In this document: piece after piece, positions 1-6,644 of the stretch | Position numbering within the stretch: position 1 is the first letter of the stretch | Layout of the letters: every line of letters begins with the position of its first letter | NCBI GenBank assembly: GCA_002408105.1 | Contig: DHQM01000017.1 | Coordinates: forward strand, 1-9,520 | DNA from: Gammaproteobacteria bacterium UBA5338 | GTDB taxonomy: Bacteria; Pseudomonadota; Gammaproteobacteria; Pseudomonadales; UBA5862 | DNA length: 9,520 nucleotides | Direction: 5' to 3' | The notes under the pieces: generated by a model | The model's input: only the letters and a program-made list of their open reading frames with translations | What the model was told of the DNA's origin: nothing | The model's database searches: none | Program-made: the position numbers and the translations under genes

Positions 1-245
1 GGGTGGTTGTAGATCGCGCCGTTGAAGACCAGGCCCAGCCCCAAGGACGCATCCACCATGGGCTGCTGCGAGTGGCTGGACAGGTCCATCACCATCAGGC
101 GGCGATGGCCGAACCCCCGGTTGCCAGCGCAGAAAATGCCCCCTTCATCAGGCCCCCGAGGCTTCAACTTGGCATTCATGGCGGTCAGAACTGCTGGGTC
201 TACGGCCGATCCATCCCAACGCATTTCGCCGCTGATGCCACACAT
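1..245 (-). CDS. N-terminal part of an asparagine-synthetase-family amidotransferase, probably N-acetylglutaminylglutamine synthase (partial)
   Basis: Reading the minus strand from the ATG at 245-243 gives 81 codons with no stop before the window edge. The protein starts MCGISGEMRWDG, so Cys2 becomes the N-terminal nucleophile of a class II glutamine amidotransferase domain. It continues with KPRGPDEGG, GHRRLMVMDLSSHSQQPMVD and LGLGLVFNGAIYN, the glutaminase core that releases ammonia from glutamine. The 'SQQPMVD..LGL.LVFNG' wording resembles, from memory, N-acetylglutaminylglutamine amidotransferase, which makes the osmoprotectant NAGGN, more than housekeeping AsnB. A clear AGGAG on the minus strand (258-254) lies 8 nt before the ATG and supports this start. 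The synthetase half lies outside the window. The gene is divergent from the hydrogenase cluster. The family call is firm; the NAGGN assignment is an inference, with AsnB or another amidotransferase as alternatives. Confidence 0.85.
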   Translation of the reverse strand, partial: MCGISGEMRWDGSAVDPAVLTAMNAKLKPRGPDEGGIFCAGNRGFGHRRLMVMDLSSHSQQPMVDASLGLGLVFNGAIYNH

Positions 246-536
246 AACCACCACTCCTCAAACCACTTCGAGATCGACCGGGGCAGCGGCCCATGCCACA
301 TGCCGTTGCACCACCATACCTGAAACACAATGCAGATTCCGCGCCGCAAAACAGGGGGGCGCCCGCAGCGCCCACGGGCTCGATCCACACAAAACCAACC
401 CCTGCACCCATATCTATATGCGCAATTGATCTGTCCAGTATTGTTTTTATTACGCTAAAATCGTTGTTCCGATTCTTTACCCGGCCCCCAGGGTGCGCCG
501 CAGATCGATGCCGCTGTTCGGCTTCAGGAGTGCAAG
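246..536. other. Divergent intergenic region between the amidotransferase gene and fpr
   Basis: These 291 bases separate two divergent genes. Both ends carry good ribosome binding sites: AGGAG on the minus strand at 258-254 for the left gene, and AGGAG at 526-530 for fpr. The middle contains a GC-rich stretch (about 340-385) with a short GGGCGCCC palindrome at 357-364, then an AT-rich island at about 420-475. Small open frames cross the region on both strands, but none resembles a known protein or starts with a convincing ribosome binding site. I read it as a control region, not as coding. Confidence 0.6.
420..475. promoter_or_regulatory. AT-rich island, candidate promoter area for fpr and possibly for the divergent gene
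   Basis: This is the only clearly AT-rich stretch in the window and sits between two divergent genes. On the plus strand TTGATC (426-431) and TATTAC (448-453) are 16 bp apart, each matching the sigma-70 consensus at four of six positions. A TAAAAT at 456-461 is an alternative -10 without a good -35. On the minus strand TGGACA (437-432) is followed by TATAGATAT, but the spacing to a good -10 is poor. The exact hexamers are weak; the location is the main argument. Confidence 0.3.
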
Positions 537-1313
537 ATGGCCAGCGTTGGACACGAAGAAGTACTGAGCGTTCGTCACTGGAACGACAGTTTATTCAGCT
601 TCACGACCACCAGAGACCAAGGACTGCGGTTCGAGAATGGCCAGTTCGTGATGGTGGGTCTGGAGGTGGATGGCCGCCAGATCAAACGCGCCTACAGCAT
701 CGCCAGCGCCAACTATGCTGACCACCTGGAGTTCTTCAGCATCAAGGTACAGGACGGTCCGCTGACCTCTCGGCTGCAGCACCTGAAGGTCGGTGACCAG
801 GTGCTCATCAGCCGCAAACCCACGGGCAGCCTCTTGCTCGACGACCTGCGTGACGGCAAACATCTGTACTTATTTAGCACCGGCACCGGACTTGCCCCCT
901 TCTTGAGTCTGGTACAAGACCCGAATGCCTATGCGCGATTCGAAAAGGTCGTGCTGATCCACGGGGTGCGCCGCGTGTGCGACCTTGCGTACCAGGCCTT
1001 CCTGACCGAGGAGTTGCAGAACAACCCCTATTTTGGGGATGCGGTCAAAGAGCAGCTGATCTACTACCCAACGGTGACCCGCGAGCCCTACCACCACCAA
1101 GGGCGCATCACCCACCTCGTGGAGACCGGGCAACTCTTCCAGGACATCGGACTGCCACCGCTCAATCCCGAAGTCGATCGGGCCATGGTCTGTGGCAGTC
1201 CCGCGATGCTGGAAGACATTTGCGCCATGCTGGATGCACGCGGCTTTGAGATGTCGCCCCGCATCGGCTATCAAGGCGATTACGTGATCGAGCGGGCCTT
1301 CGTCGACAAATAG
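537..1313 (+). CDS. fpr: Ferredoxin--NADP+ reductase, bacterial Fpr type
   Basis: This 258-residue cytoplasmic flavoprotein should move electrons between NADPH and ferredoxin or flavodoxin. The FAD-binding motif RAYSIAS is at residues 51-57, the NADP-binding GTGLAPF at 116-122, and CGSPAML lies near residue 220. The protein ends YVIERAFVDK, the terminal signature of bacterial Fpr. Length is normal for the family. AGGAG at 526-530, six bases before the ATG, fixes the start. It stands first in the plus-strand series, 103 nt before hydB, so it may share the hydrogenase transcript or be a separate unit; no clear terminator is visible between them. If co-expressed, it could connect the NADPH pool used by the hydrogenase to ferredoxin. 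That physiological link is an inference; the enzyme call is firm. Confidence 0.95.
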   Translation: MASVGHEEVLSVRHWNDSLFSFTTTRDQGLRFENGQFVMVGLEVDGRQIKRAYSIASANYADHLEFFSIKVQDGPLTSRLQHLKVGDQVLISRKPTGSLLLDDLRDGKHLYLFSTGTGLAPFLSLVQDPNAYARFEKVVLIHGVRRVCDLAYQAFLTEELQNNPYFGDAVKEQLIYYPTVTREPYHHQGRITHLVETGQLFQDIGLPPLNPEVDRAMVCGSPAMLEDICAMLDARGFEMSPRIGYQGDYVIERAFVDK

Positions 1314-1416
1314 AACGGGCGGTCTGCGCGCTGGACGGCGTGCTCGGGTTTCCTACCTGATCGAATGCGGTACCATGGGCTAAAGGCGTGTCCCACACCG
1401 CAGTTCAGGGTAGGCC
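1314..1416 (+). other. Short intergenic gap between fpr and hydB
   Basis: These 103 bases separate the reductase from the hydrogenase operon and are the only gap above 3 nt after position 537. A loose inverted repeat (TGCGGT at 1366-1371 and ACCGCA at 1397-1402) is present, but there is no stem followed by a T-run, so I see no intrinsic terminator. No convincing sigma-70 hexamer pair is present either. It could hold a promoter for hydB, or simply a spacer in a longer transcript. Confidence 0.35.
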
Positions 1417-2544
1417 ATGGAGTCGCTTCAGCGGATTGATCTTGTAGGTTTCGGCAGCTTGCTCGCGCAACTGCAGGCCGAGGGCTACACCCTCATCGGC
1501 CCCCGACTGGAAGCCGGCACCATCGATTACGGCGCCATCGAGGGGCCAGACGACCTCCCCATCGGCTGGCGTGATGAGCAGTCTCCAGGCCGCTACCGCA
1601 CACTGCCCCGCAACGACCGCGCCCACTTCGGTTTCAACGCCACACCCGCAAGCTTCAAAACCCGGTTGCACCGGAGCGAGGAAACCGTGCTTGAAGTGCA
1701 GCGCGGTGAACAGGGTGAACTCCGCTTCGTTCCAGTCATCCCCGCGGTCAAGAAACAAGCCTGGATTGGTGCGCGCAGTTGCGAACTGGCCGCACTCGCG
1801 ATTCAAGACCGGGTCCTCAAGGACAGCGCCGACCCAGACCCCCGATATGCTGCCCGCCGCGAAGGCGTGTTCATCGTGGCGGTGCACTGCGGCCAAGCGG
1901 GAGGCACCTGCTTCTGCACCTCCATGAACGCCGGCCCAAAGGCCGAAGGCGGTTTCGACCTGGCGCTGACCGAGATCCTTGACGGCCCCGAACACCACTT
2001 CGTGGTTGAAACCGGCTCCGACGCCGGCGCAGCGCTGCTCGAACGTATCCCCCACAGCCAACCCACGGCGGCCGACCTCAGGCGCGCCGCTGATGCGATC
2101 GAGCATGCTCGGGCGACCATGGGGCGCCACTTGGATACCGACGGACTCAAGACTGCGCTCTATGCCCAGGCGCAGCACCCCGGCTGGGAAGAGGTCGCCG
2201 ACCGTTGTCTCGCCTGCGGCAACTGCACCGCCGCCTGTCCCACCTGCTTTTGTTCCAGTTACGAAGATCAGGTCGAGCTCGACGGCGCCAACGCCCGACG
2301 GACTCGCCACTGGGACAGCTGTTTCAACGCAGACTTCACCCACCTCGCGGGGGGGCCCGTGCGTGCGTCCACACCAGCCCGATACCGCCAGTGGCTGACC
2401 CACAAACTGGCCAGTTGGCACGACCAATTCGGCACCTCGGGCTGCGTTGGCTGCGGCCGCTGCATCACCTGGTGTCCTGTGGGCATCGACATCACTGCCG
2501 AGGCCAGTCGCATACGCCAGGCCAACGGGGAACCACCGAAATGA
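1417..2544 (+). CDS. hydB: Group 3b NAD(P)-linked [NiFe] hydrogenase (sulfhydrogenase), beta subunit, iron-sulfur protein
   Basis: This 375-residue protein is the electron-relay subunit that passes electrons from the hydrogenase small subunit to the gamma flavoprotein. The C-terminal half has two ferredoxin-like cysteine sets: C264, C267, C270, C274, with additional C277 and C279 (CxxCGNCxxxCPxCFC), and C343, C346, C349, C353 ([12 protein letters not shown]). The N-terminal half includes [11 protein letters not shown] (near residue 110) and the cysteine-rich [11 protein letters not shown], as in HydB and related anaerobic sulfite reductase subunit A proteins. Length fits the family (about 340-380 residues). 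An AGGG at 1407-1410, six bases before the ATG, supports the start; an upstream ATG at 1375 is followed by an immediate stop. The stop overlaps the next start as ATGA at 2541-2544, implying translational coupling. AsrA alone was considered, but the neighbouring hydrogenase subunits settle the assignment. Confidence 0.93.
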   Translation: MESLQRIDLVGFGSLLAQLQAEGYTLIGPRLEAGTIDYGAIEGPDDLPIGWRDEQSPGRYRTLPRNDRAHFGFNATPASFKTRLHRSEETVLEVQRGEQGELRFVPVIPAVKKQAWIGARSCELAALAIQDRVLKDSADPDPRYAARREGVFIVAVHCGQAGGTCFCTSMNAGPKAEGGFDLALTEILDGPEHHFVVETGSDAGAALLERIPHSQPTAADLRRAADAIEHARATMGRHLDTDGLKTALYAQAQHPGWEEVADRCLACGNCTAACPTCFCSSYEDQVELDGANARRTRHWDSCFNADFTHLAGGPVRASTPARYRQWLTHKLASWHDQFGTSGCVGCGRCITWCPVGIDITAEASRIRQANGEPPK

Positions 2545-2996
2545 ACCCCGCACTGGAGCAGCACCGGCTGATGCACGGGCTCAACGATGCCGAGCGGACG
2601 CGCTTGCTCGACTGCGCCGAGCCGCATCATTACGCCGTCGGCACGCCCGTGCTGCGACAGGGTCAAGCCGCCAACCGGCTGGTGCTCATCACTGCCGGGC
2701 GGGTGGAGGTCCGGTTGTCCGGCGCCGGCGCTCGGGTCACCAGCCTTGAGACACTGGGCCCCGGTGAGACCCTTGGCTGGTCGTGGTACGTGCCACCGGG
2801 CCGTTGGCAGTTCGACAGCTGGGCCCTGGAAGCGACCGATACCCTGGAATTCGAAGCCGGCTGCCTGCGTTCGGCCATGAGCCAGGAGCACGCAATCACG
2901 GAGGCAGTCCTCGGCGAGTTGGTGCACACCCTGGCCCATCGGCTCACAGCCGCACGACTGCGCCTGCTGGACCTATACGCGAATCCTGGTTCCTGA
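2541..2996 (+). CDS. Small stand-alone cyclic-nucleotide-binding-fold protein
   Basis: The 151-residue protein consists almost entirely of a Crp/Fnr-type beta-roll (about residues 10-112: [26 protein letters not shown], then a LGPGE turn) followed by one helix with [18 protein letters not shown] character up to residue 148. There is no helix-turn-helix DNA-binding domain, so it is unlikely to be a transcription factor by itself. The usual phosphate-binding cassette (FGE...RxA) is replaced by [19 protein letters not shown] at residues 79-97, which makes classic cAMP binding doubtful. The ATG overlaps the hydB stop (ATGA), with GGGGAA at 2527-2532 as ribosome binding site; the next gene begins 2 nt after its stop. 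Similar small proteins are, to my recollection, frequent between the beta and gamma genes of bacterial group 3b hydrogenases. A role in sensing or assembly is unproven. Confidence 0.85.
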   Translation: MNPALEQHRLMHGLNDAERTRLLDCAEPHHYAVGTPVLRQGQAANRLVLITAGRVEVRLSGAGARVTSLETLGPGETLGWSWYVPPGRWQFDSWALEATDTLEFEAGCLRSAMSQEHAITEAVLGELVHTLAHRLTAARLRLLDLYANPGS

Positions 2997-2998
2997 CC

Positions 2999-3832
2999 AT
3001 GCAAACCCAGGATTGCATGGCCCCACGCACCGCGCGCATCCGAAGCGTAACCAACGAACTTGCCAGCGGAGAAGTGTTCACCTGGACACTGGAGCACACC
3101 GATGGCAGCGCGCTGGCTGGCAACCCTGGGCAGTTCAACATGCTGTACGCCTTCGGCTGCGGCGAGGTACCAGTATCGATCAGCGGCCGCACCCCGAATG
3201 GCCAGTTACAGCACAGCATTCGGACCGTCGGCCGGGTGACCGATGCAATGCGCACGCTCACAGCTGGTACGGAAATCGGGGTGCGTGGCCCCTTCGGTAC
3301 AGCCTGGCCGCTCGACGAAGCGGCAGGACGCGACCTGGTGGTGGTGGCTGGTGGACTCGGGCTCGCGCCCGTGCGCCCGCTCCTACAGCTGGCCGCGGCC
3401 GATCGGATCCACTGTCGCAAGACACTGGTCTGCTACGGGACCCGAACGCCCGCAGATCGGCTCTACCCCGATGACCTGCGCCGCTGCGCCGCGCACCCAC
3501 GGATCGAAGTGCGCACCACTGTCGACCGTGGCGACACTGGGTGGCGGGGCGAGGTCGGCGTCGTGCCGCGGCTGCTGCTGCAGGGCGGTTTCGACCCGGA
3601 CCACAGCATTGCTGTGGTCTGCGGTCCGGAAATCATGATGCAATTTTCTGTGGACGCACTGCGGCAGGTCGGTGTTGCGGACCGTTGGATCTACCTCTCA
3701 ATGGAACGCAGCATGAAATGCGCGGTCGGCCTGTGCGGCCGGTGCCAATGGCGCGAGCACTTCATCTGTAAGGACGGTCCGGTCTATCGCCTCGACCAGA
3801 TTGCTGACCTACTTGGCATTTCGGAGCTTTAG
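2999..3832 (+). CDS. hydG: Group 3b [NiFe] hydrogenase gamma subunit, FAD/NAD(P)H-binding flavoprotein
   Basis: This 277-residue protein is the diaphorase end of the complex, exchanging electrons with NAD(P)H through FAD. The FAD-domain motif EVPVSISG is at residues 56-63, the nucleotide-binding motif [10 protein letters not shown] at 118-127, and VVCGPEIMM lies near residue 210. The C-terminal 2Fe-2S site has C241, C246, C249 and C257 (CxxxxCxxC...C), as in dihydroorotate dehydrogenase PyrK-like and sulfhydrogenase gamma proteins. The start at 2999 follows the previous stop by 2 nt and gives the family's usual length. Its ribosome binding site is weak, so translation probably depends on coupling; M7 at 3017 is a possible alternative start. 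An in-frame extension back to 2783 lies inside the preceding gene and is rejected. The small-subunit gene follows after 2 nt. Confidence 0.93.
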   Translation: MQTQDCMAPRTARIRSVTNELASGEVFTWTLEHTDGSALAGNPGQFNMLYAFGCGEVPVSISGRTPNGQLQHSIRTVGRVTDAMRTLTAGTEIGVRGPFGTAWPLDEAAGRDLVVVAGGLGLAPVRPLLQLAAADRIHCRKTLVCYGTRTPADRLYPDDLRRCAAHPRIEVRTTVDRGDTGWRGEVGVVPRLLLQGGFDPDHSIAVVCGPEIMMQFSVDALRQVGVADRWIYLSMERSMKCAVGLCGRCQWREHFICKDGPVYRLDQIADLLGISEL

Positions 3833-3834
3833 TC

Positions 3835-4623
3835 ATGCCCCCCACCGGTACCGAGCGACCCCGTTTGGCCGTCTGGAAGTTCGCCTCCTGTGATGGCTGC
3901 CAGCTGACCCTGCTGGACTGCGAGGATGAACTGCTGGCCCTGACCGACCGGGTGGAAATTGCCTATTTCCCCGAAGCCTCCAGCCGCATGCTTGATGGAC
4001 CCTATGACCTGTCCCTGGTCGAGGGCTCCATCACCACGGCCGAAGAAGCCGAGCGCATCCAGGATGTGCGCCGCCAATCCAAACAGTTGATCACCATCGG
4101 CGCCTGCGCCAGCGCTGGTGGCATCCAGGCACTGCGAAACTTTGCCGACATTGAGTCCTTCAAGCGGACCGTGTACGCCCAGCCAGACACCATCGAAAGC
4201 CTGGCCACCTCCACCCCCATCGCCAGTCAGGTTCCCGTCGATTTCGAACTGCGCGGTTGCCCCATCAACAAATCGCAACTGCTCTATGTACTGAACCAGG
4301 CCTTGTTCGGGCAAAGGCCGACCCTCCCCACCCACAGCCTGTGTGGGGAGTGCAAACGGGCCGGTGTCACCTGTGTAATGGTGGCGGGAGGCACCCCTTG
4401 CCTTGGGCCGGTTACCCAAGCAGGCTGCGGCGCGCTTTGCCCACGCCACAACCGTGGGTGTTATGGTTGTTTCGGCCCGAGCGAAACCGCCAATACCCAA
4501 GCCCTGTCCCCCCACTTGGAACGGTTGGGCATGGATCCACCGGCGCTGGTGCGCATCTACCGGACCTTCAATGCTGCCGCTCCGCAGTTTCAAGCCGAGA
4601 GTCAGGCCCATGAGCGAGACTGA
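3835..4623 (+). CDS. hydD: Group 3b [NiFe] hydrogenase small (delta) subunit
   Basis: This 262-residue subunit carries the FeS clusters nearest the NiFe site. Proximal-cluster ligands are visible as C19 and C22 (CDGCQ), C91 (IGACASAGG) and C142 (LRGCPINKS). The C-terminal part has many further cysteines (C170, C173, C180, C189, C198, C202, C209, C212), including [17 protein letters not shown], the pattern of sulfhydrogenase delta and F420-reducing-type small subunits with medial and distal clusters. There is no twin-arginine signal peptide, so it is cytoplasmic, as expected for group 3. GGAG at 3823-3826, eight bases before the ATG, supports the start, 2 nt after the hydG stop. Its end overlaps the large-subunit gene by 14 nt. 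Confidence 0.95.
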   Translation: MPPTGTERPRLAVWKFASCDGCQLTLLDCEDELLALTDRVEIAYFPEASSRMLDGPYDLSLVEGSITTAEEAERIQDVRRQSKQLITIGACASAGGIQALRNFADIESFKRTVYAQPDTIESLATSTPIASQVPVDFELRGCPINKSQLLYVLNQALFGQRPTLPTHSLCGECKRAGVTCVMVAGGTPCLGPVTQAGCGALCPRHNRGCYGCFGPSETANTQALSPHLERLGMDPPALVRIYRTFNAAAPQFQAESQAHERD

Positions 4624-5914
4624 CCCGAGAACCCGTACCATTCAAGTGGACTACCTCGCCCGCGTTGAGGGCGAGGGGGCCATGCACCTGCGGATCAAAG
4701 ACGATTCGGTCGAAGCGATCGAGCTGCGCATTTTCGAGCCACCCCGCTACTTCGAAGCGCTGCTGGTCGGCCGCGACTTTCGCGAAGCACCAGACATCAC
4801 CGCACGCATCTGTGGCATCTGCCCAGTGGCCTACCTCATGAGCGCCGTCCACGCCATGGAAGCGGCCTGCGGAGTCACACCTGAACCTGCCGTTCACCAG
4901 TTGCGCCGCCTGCTTTACTGCGGCGAATGGATCGAAAGCCATGGCCTGCACATCCACATGCTGCACCTGCCGGACTTTCTCGGCTACCACGACGCCATTG
5001 AAGCCGCTAAAGACCACCCGGAAGTCGTGCGCCGTGGTCTGCGGCTCAAGCAGGCGGGCAATGCCCTGGTGGAGTTGATCGGCGGGCGAGAGATTCATCC
5101 AATCAATGTGCGCGTGGGAGGCTTTTACCGCGCACCCAAACGCGACGAGTTGCTGGTCATTCGTCCACGCATCGAGGCGGCTCTCCAGGATGCCATCGAG
5201 ACCGCCGACTTCGTCGCCCAACTCCCATTCCCCGAGTTCGAGCGGGCTTACCTGTTCGTCGCCCTGCAGCACCCCGACCACTACCCAATGAATCTCGGGC
5301 AACTGGCTTTCAGCGACGGGCGCACGCTGGCTGTGGAACGCTTCGAAGATGTGCTGGTGGAAACCCATGCACCGTACAGCCACGCGCTTCAAACCCGCAC
5401 CCGGGAGGGCCAGGCGGTGCACATGGGTCCGCTGGCCCGCTTTGCTATGAATCGAGACCGGCTTTCTCCCGCAGCCCAGGCTGCAGCCAACCGCGCCGGC
5501 CTGACAAGGGTCTGCCACAACCCCTATGCCAGCATTGTCATTCGCGCAATCGAAGTGGTCCATGCCTGCGAGACCGCACTTCAACTGATCGACGGATATC
5601 AACCACCCGCGCAACCCGCCATCGACGTATCCCCACGAGCAGGCGAGGGTTGCGCGGCCACCGAAGCGCCCCGCGGGCTGCTTTACCACCACTACCGCAT
5701 TGATGACGCCGGCCGCATCGAATCAGCCCAAATTATCCCACCAACTGCTGTTAACCAAGTCACCATTGAGGAAGACCTATACCAACACGTGGCCCCCCAA
5801 GTTCATGCTTCTGACGAAGAACTTCGCAACCTGTGTGAACGCGCGATTCGGAACTATGATCCGTGTATTTCCTGCGCCACGCACTTCCTGGACCTCAGGG
5901 TGGAGCGCGCATGA
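4610..5914 (+). CDS. hydA: Group 3b [NiFe] hydrogenase large (alpha) subunit, catalytic
   Basis: This 434-residue subunit binds the NiFe(CN)2CO active site that splits or forms H2. All four metal-binding cysteines are present: C68 and C71 in ARICGICPV (L1 motif) and C419 and C422 in DPCISCATH (L2 motif). RVEGEG near residue 18 is the conserved N-terminal element. After H425 there is a short tail of nine residues (FLDLRVERA), the peptide that a maturation protease removes after nickel insertion. The short CATH-type ending and the neighbouring beta and gamma subunits place it in group 3b rather than in groups 1, 2 or 4. The ATG at 4610 lies inside the 3' end of hydD (14-nt overlap), with GAGAG/AGG upstream; an in-frame extension back to 4403 lies wholly within hydD and is rejected. 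The stop overlaps the protease start as ATGA. Confidence 0.97.
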   Translation: MSETDPRTRTIQVDYLARVEGEGAMHLRIKDDSVEAIELRIFEPPRYFEALLVGRDFREAPDITARICGICPVAYLMSAVHAMEAACGVTPEPAVHQLRRLLYCGEWIESHGLHIHMLHLPDFLGYHDAIEAAKDHPEVVRRGLRLKQAGNALVELIGGREIHPINVRVGGFYRAPKRDELLVIRPRIEAALQDAIETADFVAQLPFPEFERAYLFVALQHPDHYPMNLGQLAFSDGRTLAVERFEDVLVETHAPYSHALQTRTREGQAVHMGPLARFAMNRDRLSPAAQAAANRAGLTRVCHNPYASIVIRAIEVVHACETALQLIDGYQPPAQPAIDVSPRAGEGCAATEAPRGLLYHHYRIDDAGRIESAQIIPPTAVNQVTIEEDLYQHVAPQVHASDEELRNLCERAIRNYDPCISCATHFLDLRVERA

Positions 5915-6402
5915 ATCCGACCACGGTCATCGGCATCGGCAACCCCTACCGGGGTGACGATGGAGCGGGCATAGCGGTCGCGGGGCGCTTGAAACACGAG
6001 CAGGGGCTGCGCGTCTTGCAGTTGGACGGCGACACCGCCAGTCTGCTAGAGGCCTTGCAGACGTGCGAGCGTGCGATTGTCATCGACGCCATGTGCTCCG
6101 GCGCAATGCCGGGCACTGTGCGAAGATACAACGCACTTCACGAACCACTGCCGACCAAAACCCAGGCTTCGACACACGGGCTTGGCCTCGCGGAAGCACT
6201 TGCCTTGGGGAAGGTATTCAATACCCTGCCGGACCCGCTCGAGTTCATCGGCATCGAAGGAAGCTGCTTCGAGCATGGCGCGGGCCTAAGCCCGGCGGTT
6301 CTGGACGCGGTGGGTACCGTGACCAGCGACTTGCTGTCGAGGCTTCTGACCCAAGGCTTCCACCGCCCCGAATCCGCCTCGCCATGCACGAGCACGGCCT
6401 GA
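5911..6402 (+). CDS. Hydrogenase maturation protease (HyaD/HybD/HycI family)
   Basis: This 163-residue endopeptidase should cut the large-subunit tail after H425 once nickel is in place. The family's three metal-sensing acidic/His residues are visible: D16 in GNPYRGDDGAG, D59 in VIDAM, and H89 in STHGLGL, matching the E16/D62/H93 arrangement known from HybD. IGIGNPYRGDD at the N-terminus is the family's hallmark. The start is chosen because it gives this N-terminus and follows GGAG (5902-5905) by 5 nt; ATGA overlaps the hydA stop. A longer in-frame start at 5863 lies inside hydA. The 3' end overlaps hypA by 19 nt. Being directly behind its likely substrate, it is probably dedicated to this hydrogenase; which named protease it equals (HyaD, HycI, HoxW-like) cannot be decided here. 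Confidence 0.92.
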   Translation: MNPTTVIGIGNPYRGDDGAGIAVAGRLKHEQGLRVLQLDGDTASLLEALQTCERAIVIDAMCSGAMPGTVRRYNALHEPLPTKTQASTHGLGLAEALALGKVFNTLPDPLEFIGIEGSCFEHGAGLSPAVLDAVGTVTSDLLSRLLTQGFHRPESASPCTSTA

Positions 6403-6644
6403 TCCGCGCGCTGCTGAGGCGCATAGATGAAATCGTCGCAGCTGAAAAAGCGGACCGGGTCGTTTCGGTTCAGGTGTGGATGGGCGCGCTCTGCCACATC
6501 TCTGACGCGCACTTCCGCGCACATTTCACTGCCGACACCCGCGGCACTGCCATTGAAGGAGCGAATCTGAATCTCAGTGTGTCGACTGACATTGACCACC
6601 CCCGCGCACAAGACATCCTGTTGGAATCCATTGAGGTCGTGTAA
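6384..6644 (+). CDS. hypA: Short HypA-like nickel metallochaperone lacking the zinc-binding domain
   Basis: The 86-residue product begins MHEHGLIRALL, carrying the invariant His2 and Glu3 that bind nickel in HypA. It continues with RVVSVQVWMGALCHIS and TRGTAIEGANLNL, the standard HypA strand-helix-strand core. In ordinary HypA (about 113-118 residues) a zinc domain with two CxxC pairs comes next; here those residues are absent and the chain passes straight to DILLESIEVV, which matches the family's final strand. The only cysteine is C37. This is therefore an internal domain loss, not a frameshift or C-terminal truncation. The start is fixed by the MHE sequence although no good ribosome binding site is seen; it overlaps the protease gene by 19 nt, so coupled translation is likely. 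Whether it can deliver nickel, or has become a scaffold, is unknown. Confidence 0.85.
   Translation: MHEHGLIRALLRRIDEIVAAEKADRVVSVQVWMGALCHISDAHFRAHFTADTRGTAIEGANLNLSVSTDIDHPRAQDILLESIEVV

Noticed and set aside
294..310. Sigma-54-like pattern, TGCCACA then TTGCA
   Set aside because: The invariant GG of the -24 element is GC, and the spacing to the -12 GC is one base too long.
354..364. G-run and GGGCGCCC palindrome as a terminator
   Set aside because: The dyad is only 8 bp with no loop and no T-run follows on either strand.
3..429. Plus-strand small open frames over the left edge
   Set aside because: The minus strand here encodes a clear class II amidotransferase N-terminus with a good ribosome binding site; the plus-strand frames have no motif.
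426..445. Possible Fnr/Anr box starting at TTGAT
   Set aside because: Only the left half-site is present; no ATCAA half-site follows at the required 4-base spacing.
1366..1402. Inverted repeat TGCGGT...ACCGCA between fpr and hydB as a terminator or operator
   Set aside because: Six-base arms with a 25-base loop and no T-run are within chance expectation for this GC content.
1405..2553. Long minus-strand open frame of 382 codons
   Set aside because: It lies entirely opposite hydB, which has clear cysteine motifs and a ribosome binding site. Antisense open frames are common in GC-rich coding DNA and this one shows no family motif.
4568..5692. Long minus-strand open frame of 374 codons
   Set aside because: It is antisense to the hydrogenase large subunit, with no recognisable domain; a codon-composition shadow.
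6384..6644. Short HypA interpreted as a frameshifted pseudogene
   Set aside because: The reading frame is open throughout, and the C-terminal family strand is retained in frame immediately before the hypF start, so an in-frame domain deletion fits better than decay.
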